Assembly: GCA_965248075.1 (NCBI GenBank)
Contig: CBDFIL010000001.1
Coordinates: 682,001 to 746,000 of the forward strand
Direction of reading: 5' to 3'
Length of the DNA stretch: 64,000 nt
Origin: VXNE01 sp965248075
GTDB lineage: Bacteria > Pseudomonadota > Gammaproteobacteria > Pseudomonadales > Azotimanducaceae
Shown here: piece by piece, positions 9,549-17,978 of the stretch
How the letters are laid out: each line of letters begins with the position of its first letter
How positions within the stretch are numbered: the first letter of the stretch is position 1
Notes under the pieces: model-generated
What the model was told of the DNA's origin: nothing
The model's input: only the letters and a program-made list of their open reading frames with translations
The model's database searches: none
Translations under genes and position numbers: made by a program

Positions 9549-9707
9549 CTACATCCGTTTGAGTTCGTCCAGGATGCCGGCGAGCAACTGGTTCCGTTCC
9601 TCCATGCGCGTCACCACGAAGTAGAACGGATAGACGCCAAGCGTCACGACGCTCAACAGGATGAACAGGAGGAAGCTGACGAGCCGTGCGCCGAAGCTAC
9701 GGTCCAT
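9549..9707 (-). CDS. small single-segment membrane protein
   Basis: A 52-residue frame starts at an ATG preceded by GGAGAT. It encodes one strong hydrophobic segment (about residues 8-30) followed by a charged helical tail ending LDELKRM. The TLGVYPFYFVV stretch resembles DUF4234-type small membrane proteins. No function can be assigned. Good codon use and a ribosome site support it as real. Confidence 0.55.
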   Translation of the reverse strand: MDRSFGARLVSFLLFILLSVVTLGVYPFYFVVTRMEERNQLLAGILDELKRM

Positions 9708-9807
9708 GTGAATCTCCGAACTGCGGACGGGGGTGGCGCCAACCGTAGCAGACCCCGCCAAACCCGGCGTGAGGCACCCGGCCGCACGAGCGCCTCGGGC
9801 CGACACA

Positions 9808-10101
9808 TCAGCCATCGTGCGGGTGCTCGTGCAGCAGGACGCGATCGTAGATCGCCGTGACGCGGCCGAAATTCAGGATCAACGAGTGCGAGATGGGGCG
9901 CTGCGGATTGTCCGTGTCGTGCAGGTGGTACTTGAAACGCTGTTGCTCCTCGCCCCGCAGGAACGCGTCGTAGTCCTTCGTCAACTCCCGTACGTCGCTG
10001 ACGATCTCCGTGCTCCAGGTCGCCCGAAAGGGACCGAGCACTGCGCCGCCTTCCAGTGCGATCGTGATTTCGTGGTTGGTGAGGCCCCGTTCGTCGGACA
10101 T
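9808..10101 (-). CDS. hypothetical protein, 97 residues
   Basis: I do not recognise this protein. It is soluble and acidic with no signal peptide. It reads smoothly through conserved-looking blocks (LEGGAVLGPFRATW, RISHSLILNFGRV) and ends in a His-rich tail (HEHPHDG). It is transcribed divergently from the VOC gene that starts 180 bases away. The coding appearance is good, but there is no functional clue. Confidence 0.6.
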   Translation of the reverse strand: MSDERGLTNHEITIALEGGAVLGPFRATWSTEIVSDVRELTKDYDAFLRGEEQQRFKYHLHDTDNPQRPISHSLILNFGRVTAIYDRVLLHEHPHDG

Positions 10102-10283
10102 CGGCCGTTTCCCCGTCTACCGTTGCCCGATACCTTATGCGCCGGCGCGAGGTCTTTCCAGACCGCAGTCAAGAGACCCGTTCCGGCGTCGCGTCGAGAG
10201 GCAGTTCTGATAAGCTCCTCCGCTGCCTGTCGAGGGCGGCTTCGTCAGGCGCTCCTTCATCGTTCACTGCTGGAGACGCACAA

Positions 10284-10673
10284 ATGGCATTGACTGGATT
10301 CGATCACCTGGTGGTGCGGGTTGCCGACCTGGACGCCGGGATCAAGACCTATGGCGATACGCTCGGACTCACCCTCGACCGCATCGACGAGAGCGAAGCT
10401 CTCGGCATCAAGCAGGCCTTCTTCAACCTGCCGAACGGCGGCTTCATCGAAGTCGTCGCCCCCACGGATCCGAACGGAGCGGTCGGACGCGCCCTCGAGG
10501 GGCGCGGCGAGGGCATTCATACCATCGCCTTCGAGGTGGACGATGTCGCGGAAACCGCCGCCGCGATGCGGGAGGCCGGGGCGCGCCTGATCGGCGAAGG
10601 CGGACCGCAGGTATTCGTGCACCCCAAGTCCACGCACGGAATCCTGCTGCAGCTGTCCGCGAAATCCGACTGA
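10284..10673 (+). CDS. VOC (glyoxalase/methylmalonyl-CoA epimerase-like) protein
   Basis: This 129-residue protein begins MALTGFDHLVVRVADLD and has the paired beta-alpha-beta-beta-beta modules of the vicinal oxygen chelate fold. Candidate metal ligands are His8, the Glu in GGFIEVVAP and the His in GIHTIAFEVDD. The ATG lies 12 bases after GGAGA. The family includes epimerases, dioxygenases and lyases, and the substrate cannot be told from sequence. Confidence 0.82.
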   Translation: MALTGFDHLVVRVADLDAGIKTYGDTLGLTLDRIDESEALGIKQAFFNLPNGGFIEVVAPTDPNGAVGRALEGRGEGIHTIAFEVDDVAETAAAMREAGARLIGEGGPQVFVHPKSTHGILLQLSAKSD

Positions 10674-10758
10674 GGGCGCACCCGGACCCACACGACTCGG
10701 CGCGGATCTGACCTTGCATGGGGGCCGGCGGCGACGCCGCCTCCCGCGGTCCCGCGCG

Positions 10759-11169
10759 TTACCGGTTCGCCTCCACCTCCCGCACCGCGACGAACCAACG
10801 GCTCGCCGTCGGCAGGCAGAGCAGCACCAGGGCAGCCACCTGCAGCGCCGAGCAGACGATCTCCGGGTTGGACGTGTCCGAGAGCGCCCCCCCGATGGAC
10901 TGCGCGTTCACAACCCCCCACACGGAGGCTGCGAAGATCAACCCGATGGCGAACCGGACCCATCCGAGCCCGCGATACGCCGCGTAGGCCAGCAGCGCCC
11001 ACAGCATCACGAAGAACACCCGCGCGCCGTTGCTCACGACGCTGTCCGGCCAGACGGCCCACGAGAGGAGCAGGATGGCCGCCGAGCCCAGCAGCAGTCC
11101 CCCCGCGACGGAGACGACGGGGGGACGCGCCGGCAGGTCTGCGGGAAACACGTCGACGTCTCCGGACAA
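10759..11169 (-). CDS. four-helix integral membrane protein, unknown
   Basis: The 136-residue product has about four hydrophobic segments (near residues 20-40, 50-66, 70-88 and 103-122) separated by short charged loops, with a short soluble N-terminus. I recognise no family motif. It begins 4 bases after the stop of the MOSC gene on the same strand, so it is probably the last member of a DUF1330-MOSC-membrane protein unit. Confidence 0.65.
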   Translation of the reverse strand: MSGDVDVFPADLPARPPVVSVAGGLLLGSAAILLLSWAVWPDSVVSNGARVFFVMLWALLAYAAYRGLGWVRFAIGLIFAASVWGVVNAQSIGGALSDTSNPEIVCSALQVAALVLLCLPTASRWFVAVREVEANR

Positions 11170-11173
11170 GGCG

Positions 11174-11632
11174 TCAGATCGGGCGAACTTCGTCGCCGGG
11201 CGCGATCACGCCGGCGTCCACGACGCGTGCCCGCAGACCTCCGCGGTTCGCCAATGCCTTCACCACGTCCGTGGCGGACACCGACGCTGTCGCGAGCCGT
11301 TTTCCAAGCGTCGCGCACGGGTCGCAGGGCTCGAGACCTTCGAGCACGGCCGTGCCTACCGAGAACCGCTTCCCGACCAGGGGATTCAGCTCAACGCCCC
11401 GCGTCAGGACGTTGCGCCGGGTCGCGGAGGCGTCGATGCCGAGGCCCGTGGCGGCGTTGAACGCGTCCACCGTCTCCGCCTCGATGAAGGTCACCTCGCT
11501 GGCCGGGACACCGCTCGGCTCCGCATGGTGATGATCGCCCTCGATGCCCCGCCCGGGCGCCACCATGCCCCGTTCGAGAGGCACGCACGCTCCGCCGCGC
11601 CGCGGGGCGACGTGGATCGCGACGACAGTCAC
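11174..11632 (-). CDS. MOSC-domain protein
   Basis: MOSC domains bind sulfur for molybdenum-cofactor sulfuration or for MOCO-dependent detoxification enzymes. The 152-residue protein consists of a MOSC domain alone, with the VELNPLVGKRFSVG region and the conserved Cys-bearing block LEPCDPCATLGK. Its ATG overlaps the end of the DUF1330 gene by 4 bases. A molybdoenzyme partner is not in the window. Confidence 0.83.
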   Translation of the reverse strand: MTVVAIHVAPRRGGACVPLERGMVAPGRGIEGDHHHAEPSGVPASEVTFIEAETVDAFNAATGLGIDASATRRNVLTRGVELNPLVGKRFSVGTAVLEGLEPCDPCATLGKRLATASVSATDVVKALANRGGLRARVVDAGVIAPGDEVRPI

Positions 11633-12021
11633 TTGGCGGCCTCCAGCGCCACGACGAAGTCGAGTTCGACTTTGCCCTTGCGCAGTTCGATGGCCCGCTG
11701 ATAGGTCTCCGAGTTCCAGAACCCCAGGAACTCCTCCAGCGACCGGAAGCGCTCGACGGCAATGAAGCCGTCGGTCGGCATCGTCCCCTCCATCAGGTGC
11801 AGCCCGTCCCCGTCGCCGCGCGCGAGCAACTCGATGCCCGCTGCCTGCGCAGGAGGCCCCGCGAGTTCGCCGTACGCTTCCATTCCCGACGCGTCAATGC
11901 TGCGCCCGCCGACGACCACGTAGGCGGCCGGCGCGGCCTGACTCTCCGCCCAGGCGACGCCCAGGGACGCTCCCAGCGCCAATCCGACCGCAAGGGCGAC
12001 GATGGCAACGGTGGTTCGCAT
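11629..12021 (-). CDS. exported DUF1330-domain protein
   Basis: The product is 130 residues with an N-terminal signal peptide (MRTTVAIVALAVGLALGASL, cleavage probably after the AWA at about 23-25) followed by a dimeric alpha-beta barrel-like DUF1330 domain (AAYVVVGGRSI, FIAVERFRSLEEFLGFW, YQRAIELRKG). Most DUF1330 proteins are cytoplasmic, so the signal sequence is a small oddity. It is the first gene of the unit with the MOSC protein. Confidence 0.78.
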   Translation of the reverse strand: MRTTVAIVALAVGLALGASLGVAWAESQAAPAAYVVVGGRSIDASGMEAYGELAGPPAQAAGIELLARGDGDGLHLMEGTMPTDGFIAVERFRSLEEFLGFWNSETYQRAIELRKGKVELDFVVALEAAK

Positions 12022-12097
12022 GGCTCTCTCGTTCGGGTTGGGTGGGCGAGGCTACGTTGGTGGGGTGGGAAAGGAAAGCCCTACGCATGCCGGCGGC

Positions 12098-12502
12098 CTA
12101 TTCGCCCGTGCCGGGAAACCTCGCCGGAGTAACGGTCGCAATCCCTCGCCATGGATTCAGCGAGAGCAGGTCGCGATCGCCCGTAACGACGTATGCGCTC
12201 TCCGAGTCCAGGGCCAATGCCAGCAGGTCGTTATCGTCCGGGTCCCGGCAGTCCTCCACGACAGAGAGCACGGGAGCAGTCCTCGCTAACTGGAGGACGC
12301 GTCGCAGGAACTCCTCACGATCCCGCAGGGACACGTACCGATCGAACTTCTCCCGGGAGAGCACGTCTGCCAGCTCTTCGAGCAGTGCTTCCGATACGAT
12401 GACCTCGGACTCCTCGAGTGCCTTGTCGACCGCACGGGCGACGGCGGAACCCGACAGCAGCAGGCGACTGACCCAGACGATCGTGTCGATGACGACGCGC
12501 AC
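12098..12502 (-). CDS. PIN-domain toxin (COG1569-type)
   Basis: PIN toxins are Mg-dependent ribonucleases. The 134-residue product starts MRVVIDTIVWVS, where the first acidic residue (Asp6) normally binds metal, and contains the later acidic block CRDPDDNDLLALAL and VTGDRDLL near the C-terminus, all typical of the PIN_3/COG1569 group. It starts 4 bases after the antitoxin stop and should be co-transcribed with it. Confidence 0.88.
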   Translation of the reverse strand: MRVVIDTIVWVSRLLLSGSAVARAVDKALEESEVIVSEALLEELADVLSREKFDRYVSLRDREEFLRRVLQLARTAPVLSVVEDCRDPDDNDLLALALDSESAYVVTGDRDLLSLNPWRGIATVTPARFPGTGE

Positions 12503-12506
12503 GCTC

Positions 12507-12752
12507 TTAGGGTCCGAGCAACTCTTCCAGTTCCTCCCTGGTCAACCCACGAGCCCTGGCGGCCTCGGAGACGCGGTCGCAGAAGCGCTGGAACTCCGCG
12601 ACATTGGTGGCGGTGAGCCGCCGATAGTCGAAGGGCGACAGCATGACCGCTACCTCACGGTTCTGTCGGCGAATCGTCACAGGTTCCCGTCGAACCGCGT
12701 CCAGGACCGCGGCCAACCGTTGTTTCGCTTCGGAAGCCGACACGTAGCGCAT
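12507..12752 (-). CDS. Phd/YefM-type antitoxin
   Basis: This 81-residue antitoxin starts MRYVSASEAKQRLAAVLDAV and continues to EPVTIRRQNREVAVMLSPFDY, the standard Phd/YefM DNA-binding N-terminal fold; the C-terminal Glu-rich tail (LTREELEELLG) would wrap the toxin. The start at 12752 is the family-typical one; upstream in-frame ATGs only add unrelated sequence. It precedes the PIN toxin in the usual antitoxin-first order and probably represses the operon. Confidence 0.87.
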   Translation of the reverse strand: MRYVSASEAKQRLAAVLDAVRREPVTIRRQNREVAVMLSPFDYRRLTATNVAEFQRFCDRVSEAARARGLTREELEELLGP

Positions 12753-12907
12753 GACGTCTATTTTGTCTACAACAGCCTGGTTGGACAACTGTGCCCGATG
12801 CGCCCGGATCCCATCCAGCGACGGCGCGCGTGCTTGGCCGCGGGCCGGTACCGCGATATCTTGGCGCCCTACCTGCGACGGCAGTTCGACTGACCGATGG
12901 AGAACCG

Positions 12908-14548
12908 ATGGAACTGATGAATCCCTGCGGCGTCTTCGAGACGAAGACCGCTCCGCTCGCACCCCGTGTTGTCTTCGGCCCCGACGTTACTGTGGGCCTG
13001 TTCGCGAACGACAAGAAGAATGCAGATGTGCTGCTCGACCATGTCCGGCGGGGCCTCGCCGACTCGTTCGGCGTGCGCGACTTCCGCTGGTTCATGAAGG
13101 AGGCTACGGAGCCGGCCGCGTTCACCGACGAGTTCGTCCGCGAATGCGACGCGGTCGTGGCCGCCGTCTGCGACTGAGGTTCCTGCACGTCGTGGTGTAT
13201 CCATGACTGTATCGAGCTCGAGCGCAAGGGCATTCCGTCGGTGGCGATCTGCACGGACGAGTTCTTCACGCTGGCCAAGGCGGAGGCGACCGGCTGGGGC
13301 CTGCCCGGCCTGCCCATGGCGGTGGTGCCGCACCCGCTCGCGAACCGCGACGCCGGCGCGTGCGGGCGGTTTGCGGGCGAGATCCTCGCGGAGATCGCCG
13401 ACGCCCTGACCGGCGACCCCGAGACCCTCGAGGCGAAGTACCGCGCCAGGCGTCCGGATGGCGGCGGACGCCTCCGCTATCACGCGCTGTTCGACAGCGA
13501 GTTCAACGCGCCGGACGCCCCCGACCGCATCCGCGGTCCGGACACCATCGAGGCGCTGAACCGCCTGTTCGTCTCCCGCGGCTGGACCGACGGGTTGCCA
13601 GTACTGCCGCCGACGCCGCAGCGCACGCAGGCCATGCTGGGCGGCCGCGACGCCGACGAGCTGGCGGCGATCGTCGAGCCGCGGCTGGGCCGCGCGACCC
13701 TCGGGAGGATGGCCGCGAACGCCGTCATGGCGGGTTGCGAGCCGGGCCACTTTCCGGTCGTGCTCGCCGCCACGCGCGCGATGTGCGATCCGGCCTTCAA
13801 CCTCAAGGCCATTCAGTCGACGACGCATCCCTGCACCGTGGCCTGTCTGGTGGGGGGCCCGGTGTGCGAAGCCCTCGGGATCAACGGAGCCTACAACGCG
13901 TTCGGCCAGGGCAACCGCGCCAACGCGGCGATCGGTCGCGCCGTCCGACTGATTCTCATCAACATCGGCGGCGCCTCTCCGGGCGCGCTGGACCGCTCCA
14001 CGATGGGCTCGCCCGCGAAGTACGCGTTCTGCTTCGCCGAGAACGCCGCGGCGAGCCCCTGGCCGTCCTGGCACGAGGAGCTGGGGCTCGATCCCGGCGG
14101 CAGCCACGTCACGGTGTTCGGCGTCGAGGGCCCGCACAACGTCAACGACCACTACGGGCGCACCGCCGAGGAGATCCTGCTCACCGTGGCGGGCACGCTG
14201 GCGTCGCCCGGCGCGAACAACTTCTACCTCGCCGGACAGCCCGTTGTGGTACTCGGCCCCGAGCACGCCGAGGTCATCGCCGGCGACGGCTTCTCGAAGG
14301 CCGACGTGAAGCGGTTTCTCTCCGCCCATGCCGTCGTTCCTCGCGACCTCGTTTCCGAGGCGATGCTGGAGGTGCTCGAGGAACGCCTGCCGCACCACCT
14401 GATCGGCGAGCGCGGCAGCGGCGGCGTCCGGTTCGTCACCGACCCCGACGAACTCATCGTGCTCGTTGCCGGCGGGGCGGGCCGCCACTCCGCCGTGCTG
14501 CCCACCTTCGGCCACTCGACGCGGGCGGTTACCCGGCGGGTGCTGTAG
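12908..14548 (+). CDS. UGSC-family selenoprotein, in-frame TGA at codon 90 read as selenocysteine
   Basis: The frame opens at an ATG preceded by GGAG, meets TGA at 13175-13177 (codon 90), and continues in the same frame without another stop to 14548. The codons after the TGA read Gly-Ser-Cys, giving exactly the U-G-S-C motif that names the UGSC (seleno)protein family. Downstream text (TSWCIHDCIELERKGIPS) also fits that family. Residues 1-190 form the UGSC domain; residues about 200-546 form a second domain of unknown function (RGWTDGLPVLPPTP, NFYLAGQPVVVLG). The reaction is unknown, but a redox role at Sec90/Cys93 is likely. An ordinary gene call would split this into an 89-residue piece and a downstream ORF starting near 13241. 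The stop codon TAG lies inside a hairpin repeat. Confidence 0.85.
13189..13207 (+). promoter_or_regulatory. bacterial SECIS-like hairpin
   Basis: Arms GTCGTGG (13189-13195) and CCATGAC (13201-13207) form seven pairs, one of them G-U, around the loop TGTAT. The apex lies about 17-18 nt after the TGA, and the second loop base is G. Both points meet the usual bacterial SECIS requirements for SelB recruitment. The hairpin is within the coding region, as expected in bacteria. Confidence 0.65.
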
Positions 14549-14623
14549 GGGCGACCCTTGTGGTCGCCCGCGCTAGGACCGTGCACGAATGCGAGACGGG
14601 ACGGGACAAGCCCGTCCCCTGTA
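14545..14623. repeat. double-hairpin repeat supplying the UGSC stop codon
   Basis: A complete copy: GTAGGGGCGACCC...GGTCGCCC left hairpin, a roughly 30-bp spacer containing GTGCACGAATGCGAGAC, and a right hairpin GGGACGGG-ACAAG-CCCGTCCCC. The TAG of its first bases is the stop codon of the preceding gene. It could act as a terminator. Confidence 0.8.
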
Positions 14624-14843
14624 CGCTTCTGAACAGCTTCGTGGCACCGCCGCGAAGCTGGGCAGAGCTGCCGGGAGCGACCACCCGTCCCCTGTGCCAC
14701 GAGCACCGACGTAGGACTCGTGCCCCGGCGGTTTTCTGCCGCGATGGACGCCCAGTGAACAGTCCGCGCCTCGAGCGCCAGTACAGGGACAGGTGAGCAT
14801 CGCGGCATGCCTGCAGCATTGGGGGAAACAACGACGAGGAGGC

Positions 14844-16109
14844 ATGATGTCCGAATTGAACTGGTACGTCGGCGTGGACTGGGGTGGGCAGAACCACCAG
14901 GTGTGCGTGCTCGACGGCGCTGGCGCGGTGCGTGGCGAGAACGTGTTCGCGCACAGCGGGCCGGGGCTGGCGGCGATGGCGGCGTGGATCGCCGAGACGG
15001 TTGCCGCGGCGCCGTCCGAGACGGTCGGGGTGGCGATCGAGACGCCACGCGGTCCGGTGGTGGAGAGCTTGCTGGCGCACGGCCTGGCGGTGCACGCGAT
15101 CAACCCGAAGCAGCTCGACCGGTTCCGCGACCGGTACTCGCCGGCGGGCGCCAAGGACGACCGCCGCGACGCGCGCGTGCTGGCCTCGGCGCTGCGCACC
15201 GACCCACAGTGCCTGCGGCGGGTACAGGCGTCCGCCCCGGTGGTCGTCGAACTGCGCGAGTGGACGCGGACCCACGACGAACTCAAAGGCGAGCGGGTGC
15301 GGCTGACCAACCGCATGCGCGACCTGCTGTGGCGCTACTACCCGGCGTTCAACCAAGTGGTCGAGGACGACCTCGCGGCGCCGTGGGCGATGGCGCTGTG
15401 GAAGCGCGTACCGACGCCAGCGGCAGCGCGCGGCATGCGCCTGTCGTCGTACGACAACTTGTTGAAAAAGCACAGGGTCCAGCGCTTCGACGCAGCCACG
15501 CTGAAGGCTCGGCTGGCGCAACGGCCGCTCGACGTAGACCCGGCGTCGATGCGCGCCGCGGAGACGCACATGCGTCTGCTGACCAAGCGTCTGGCCGTGG
15601 TGGTCAAGCAACTCGCCGAGACTCAGACCCGGATCGACGCGTTCCTGGCGGAGCTCGGCGGCGCTGATCCGGCGACCACCGGCAGCGAGGATCCGCAGCC
15701 GGGGCAGGCGAAGGGGCAGCGCGACGCGACCATCCTGCGATCCATCCCGGGAGTCGGTAGGTACGTCCTCGCCACGCTGCTCGCAGAGGCGGATGATCCC
15801 CTGCGCCGACGAGACTACCACGCCCTGCGCTGCCTGGGCGGGGCGGCCCCGGTCACCAAACAGTCCGGCCGGGTTCGCATCGTGACGCGCCGCCTCGCAG
15901 TCCATGACCGGCTGCGCGATGCCCTCGGCTACTGGGCGAGCGGGGCGGTGCAGAAAGACCCGGCGTGCAAGGCGCGATACCAGGCGCTGCGCGCCCGCGG
16001 CCACGGCCACCACCGCGCGCTGCGCTCGGTCGCGGACCGTCTGCTGTTCGTGGCTTGCACGATGCTGCGCGACGGCACGGTGTTCGACCCGCAGCACGCC
16101 CCGGCATGA
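14844..16109 (+). CDS. IS110-family DEDD transposase
   Basis: The 421-residue protein starts at ATG 14844 behind AGGAGG. The N-terminal RuvC-like DEDD domain shows Asp in YVGVDWGGQNH, Glu in AIETPRGP and the Asp pair in GAKDDRRDARVLA. The C-terminal Transposase_20 domain has the helix-hairpin-helix block SIPGVGRYVLATLLAEADDP and the conserved Ser region TKQSGRVR. Enzymes of this family perform RNA-guided recombination using a bridge RNA encoded in the element. The gene appears intact and could be active. Confidence 0.95.
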   Translation: MMSELNWYVGVDWGGQNHQVCVLDGAGAVRGENVFAHSGPGLAAMAAWIAETVAAAPSETVGVAIETPRGPVVESLLAHGLAVHAINPKQLDRFRDRYSPAGAKDDRRDARVLASALRTDPQCLRRVQASAPVVVELREWTRTHDELKGERVRLTNRMRDLLWRYYPAFNQVVEDDLAAPWAMALWKRVPTPAAARGMRLSSYDNLLKKHRVQRFDAATLKARLAQRPLDVDPASMRAAETHMRLLTKRLAVVVKQLAETQTRIDAFLAELGGADPATTGSEDPQPGQAKGQRDATILRSIPGVGRYVLATLLAEADDPLRRRDYHALRCLGGAAPVTKQSGRVRIVTRRLAVHDRLRDALGYWASGAVQKDPACKARYQALRARGHGHHRALRSVADRLLFVACTMLRDGTVFDPQHAPA

Positions 16110-16112
16110 ACG

Positions 16113-16199
16113 GCGCGCGTTGCGCATCGTCGCGCAGGGAGCGTAGCGACCGTAGCGCGATGCGCAACGCGCGCACGTCCCGCCCGGGCGGGACGTGCG
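16113..16199 (+). ncRNA. structured right-end region, candidate bridge RNA of the IS110 element
   Basis: Perfect 17-bp inverted arms occupy 16113-16129 and 16158-16174 (first arm GCGCGCGTTGCGCATCG). They are followed immediately by a perfect 28-bp palindrome at 16172-16199 centred on CCCGGG. The block starts 3 bases after the transposase stop and is inside the proposed element. It may be the scaffold of a guide RNA, a terminator, or both. No transcription evidence is available. Confidence 0.4.
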
Positions 16200-16358
16200 T
16201 CGAACACGGCAACCCGCCAACCCGCCAACCCCTCGAAACACCGGAGGCAACGGCCTACTGACCATCCCAGCCAAAATGCACGAAACAGCACTTGCAGAAC
16301 CGTGAACAGTCCTACATTGCCGTGTCGCGCCTCGGGGGGTGATTCGGGACGGGACCTT

Positions 16359-16436
16359 GTAGGGGCGACGCTTGTCGTCGCCCGTGTTGGGCTCGTGCAC
16401 GAATGCGAGACGGGACGGGACAAGCCCGTCCCCTAC
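16359..16436. repeat. double-hairpin repeat
   Basis: A complete 78-bp copy with GTAGGGGCGACGC left end and GTCCCCTAC right end. It lies between the IS110 element and metY and is followed 40 bases later by a second copy. Confidence 0.8.
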
Positions 16437-16475
16437 AACGCCCGCGCCGGGTTTGGCGAGGCTTCGGTACCAACT

Positions 16476-16563
16476 GTAGGGGCGACCCTTGCGGTCGCCC
16501 GTCTCGATGGCTTGCACGAATTCGGACACGGGACGCCACCATCCCAGGGACGGCGTCCCCTAC
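16476..16563. repeat. double-hairpin repeat
   Basis: A second copy in the same orientation, 88 bp long because the right hairpin loop carries extra bases (CACCATCCCAGG). It ends about 105 bases before the metY start and may contain part of the leader. Confidence 0.75.
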
Positions 16564-16667
16564 ACCGTGCGCGCGAATCCCACTCCGACCAGTGGTCGCA
16601 CAGCTGGAATGTCATCCGCCGGCTTGCCTCCATTGACAGGGAGCAGTCCCGGCGACAGGCTGCACGC

Positions 16668-17978
16668 ATGTCCGACGACTTCCAGCCGGATCGCGCGTTC
16701 GGCTTCCACACGCGCGCCGTCCACGCGGGGACGCGTCCCGAACCCGGTACCGGCGCCCGCGCCGTACCCATCTACCAGACCGCGAGCTACGTGTTCGAGG
16801 ATCCGGAGTCGGCCGCGGCCTATTTCAACCTGCAGGAGTACGGCAACACCTACTCCCGGATCATGAACCCCACGGTCGCGGCCCTCGAGGCGCGCCTGGC
16901 GAACCTCGAGGGCGGGATCGGGGCCGTCGCCTTCGCCAGCGGCCTCGCGGCCCAGTCGTCGGCGCTGTTCACCCTGCTCGTGCCCGGGGACCACATCGTC
17001 GCCTCCGCGGCGCTCTACGGCGGCACCGTCACCCAGCTCAAGCACCTGGCCCGCAAGCTCTCCGTGGAGCTGACCTTCGTGGACCCGGACACTCCCGCCC
17101 ACTGGCGGGACGCGGTACGCAACGAGACGCGGCTCCTGTTCGCGGAGACCATCGGCAACCCGGGCGGCAACATCCTGGACATCGAGACGGTGGCCACGAT
17201 CGCCCACGACGCCGGCGTCCCGCTGCTGGTGGACAACACTTTCGCGACCCCGTACCTGTGCCGCCCCTTCGAGTGGGGCGCGGACATCGTCGTGCACTCC
17301 GTGACGAAGTTCGTCGGCGGCCACGGCACGAGCATCGGCGGCGCCGTCGTGGATTCCGGGGAGTTCGACTGGGGCAACGGCAAGTTCCCGATCGTGACGG
17401 AGCCCTCTCCGGCGTACCACGGACTGGCCTTCCACGAGACCTTCGGCAGCTACGGCTACCTGATGAAGCTGCGCGCCGAAACGCTGCGCGACCTCGGCGG
17501 CGCCATGAGCCCGATGAACGCGTTCCTGTTCCTGCAGGGCCTGGAAACCCTGCCGCTGCGCATGGAGCGGCACGTGGCCAACGCGCTCGCGGTGGCCGGG
17601 TGGCTCTCGGAACGCGGCGACGTGGCGTCCGTCCGCCATCCCGGACTGCCCGACAGCCCGTACGGCGGTCTGGTCGCAAAGTACCTGCCGCGGGGCGCCG
17701 GCGCGGTGTTCTGTTTCGATCTCGACGGCGGGCGTTCGGCCGGCCAGGAGTTCATCCGCGGGGTGCGGCTCTTCTCGCACCTGGCGAACGTGGGCGATGC
17801 GAAGAGCCTCATCATCCACCCCGCCAGCACCACCCATCGGCAGCTCGGTGACGAAGAGCTGGCGGCCGCGGGGATCGGTCCCGGCACCATTCGCCTGTCC
17901 ATCGGCATCGAGGACCCGCACGACCTGATGTGGGACCTCGAGCAGGGCTTCGAGCGCATTCACGGAGGCGGCCCATGA
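16668..17978 (+). CDS. metY: O-acetylhomoserine (thiol)-lyase MetY
   Basis: MetY makes homocysteine from O-acetylhomoserine and sulfide with pyridoxal phosphate. The 436-residue product begins GFHTRAVHAGTRPEPGTGAR and carries the PLP-binding Lys in VHSVTKFVGGHG, plus the NPTVAALEARLANLEGG region, all typical of the Cys/Met metabolism family at MetY length. The start at 16668 fits the family N-terminus; the much longer in-frame extension runs through hairpin repeats. Its stop overlaps the start of a CoA-binding protein gene by 4 bases, a common pairing. Confidence 0.93.
   Translation: MSDDFQPDRAFGFHTRAVHAGTRPEPGTGARAVPIYQTASYVFEDPESAAAYFNLQEYGNTYSRIMNPTVAALEARLANLEGGIGAVAFASGLAAQSSALFTLLVPGDHIVASAALYGGTVTQLKHLARKLSVELTFVDPDTPAHWRDAVRNETRLLFAETIGNPGGNILDIETVATIAHDAGVPLLVDNTFATPYLCRPFEWGADIVVHSVTKFVGGHGTSIGGAVVDSGEFDWGNGKFPIVTEPSPAYHGLAFHETFGSYGYLMKLRAETLRDLGGAMSPMNAFLFLQGLETLPLRMERHVANALAVAGWLSERGDVASVRHPGLPDSPYGGLVAKYLPRGAGAVFCFDLDGGRSAGQEFIRGVRLFSHLANVGDAKSLIIHPASTTHRQLGDEELAAAGIGPGTIRLSIGIEDPHDLMWDLEQGFERIHGGGP

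Larger units (their letters stand above)
14755..16312 (+). mobile_element. IS110-family insertion sequence (IS1111-like layout)
   Basis: The boundaries are proposed from an 11-bp direct repeat, GTGAACAGTCC, at 14755-14765 and 16302-16312, which encloses one DEDD transposase gene. The size of about 1.55 kb is normal for the family. The left end is short (79 nt between the repeat and the transposase start), while about 190 nt of strongly structured DNA follows the gene. That asymmetry fits IS1111-type elements, whose guide (bridge) RNA is in the right end. Exact ends need comparison with an empty site. Confidence 0.6.

Noticed and set aside
13175..13177. TGA as an ordinary stop of a short 89-residue protein
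   Set aside because: The frame stays open with family-like sequence directly after it (Gly-Ser-Cys, then CIHDCIELE), and a SECIS-like hairpin follows. A normal stop would leave the UGSC motif untranslated.
14755..16312. The 11-bp repeat as a classic target-site duplication of a DDE transposon
   Set aside because: IS110-family elements do not make staggered-cut duplications of this kind; the repeat is better read as shared donor/target core and remains tentative.
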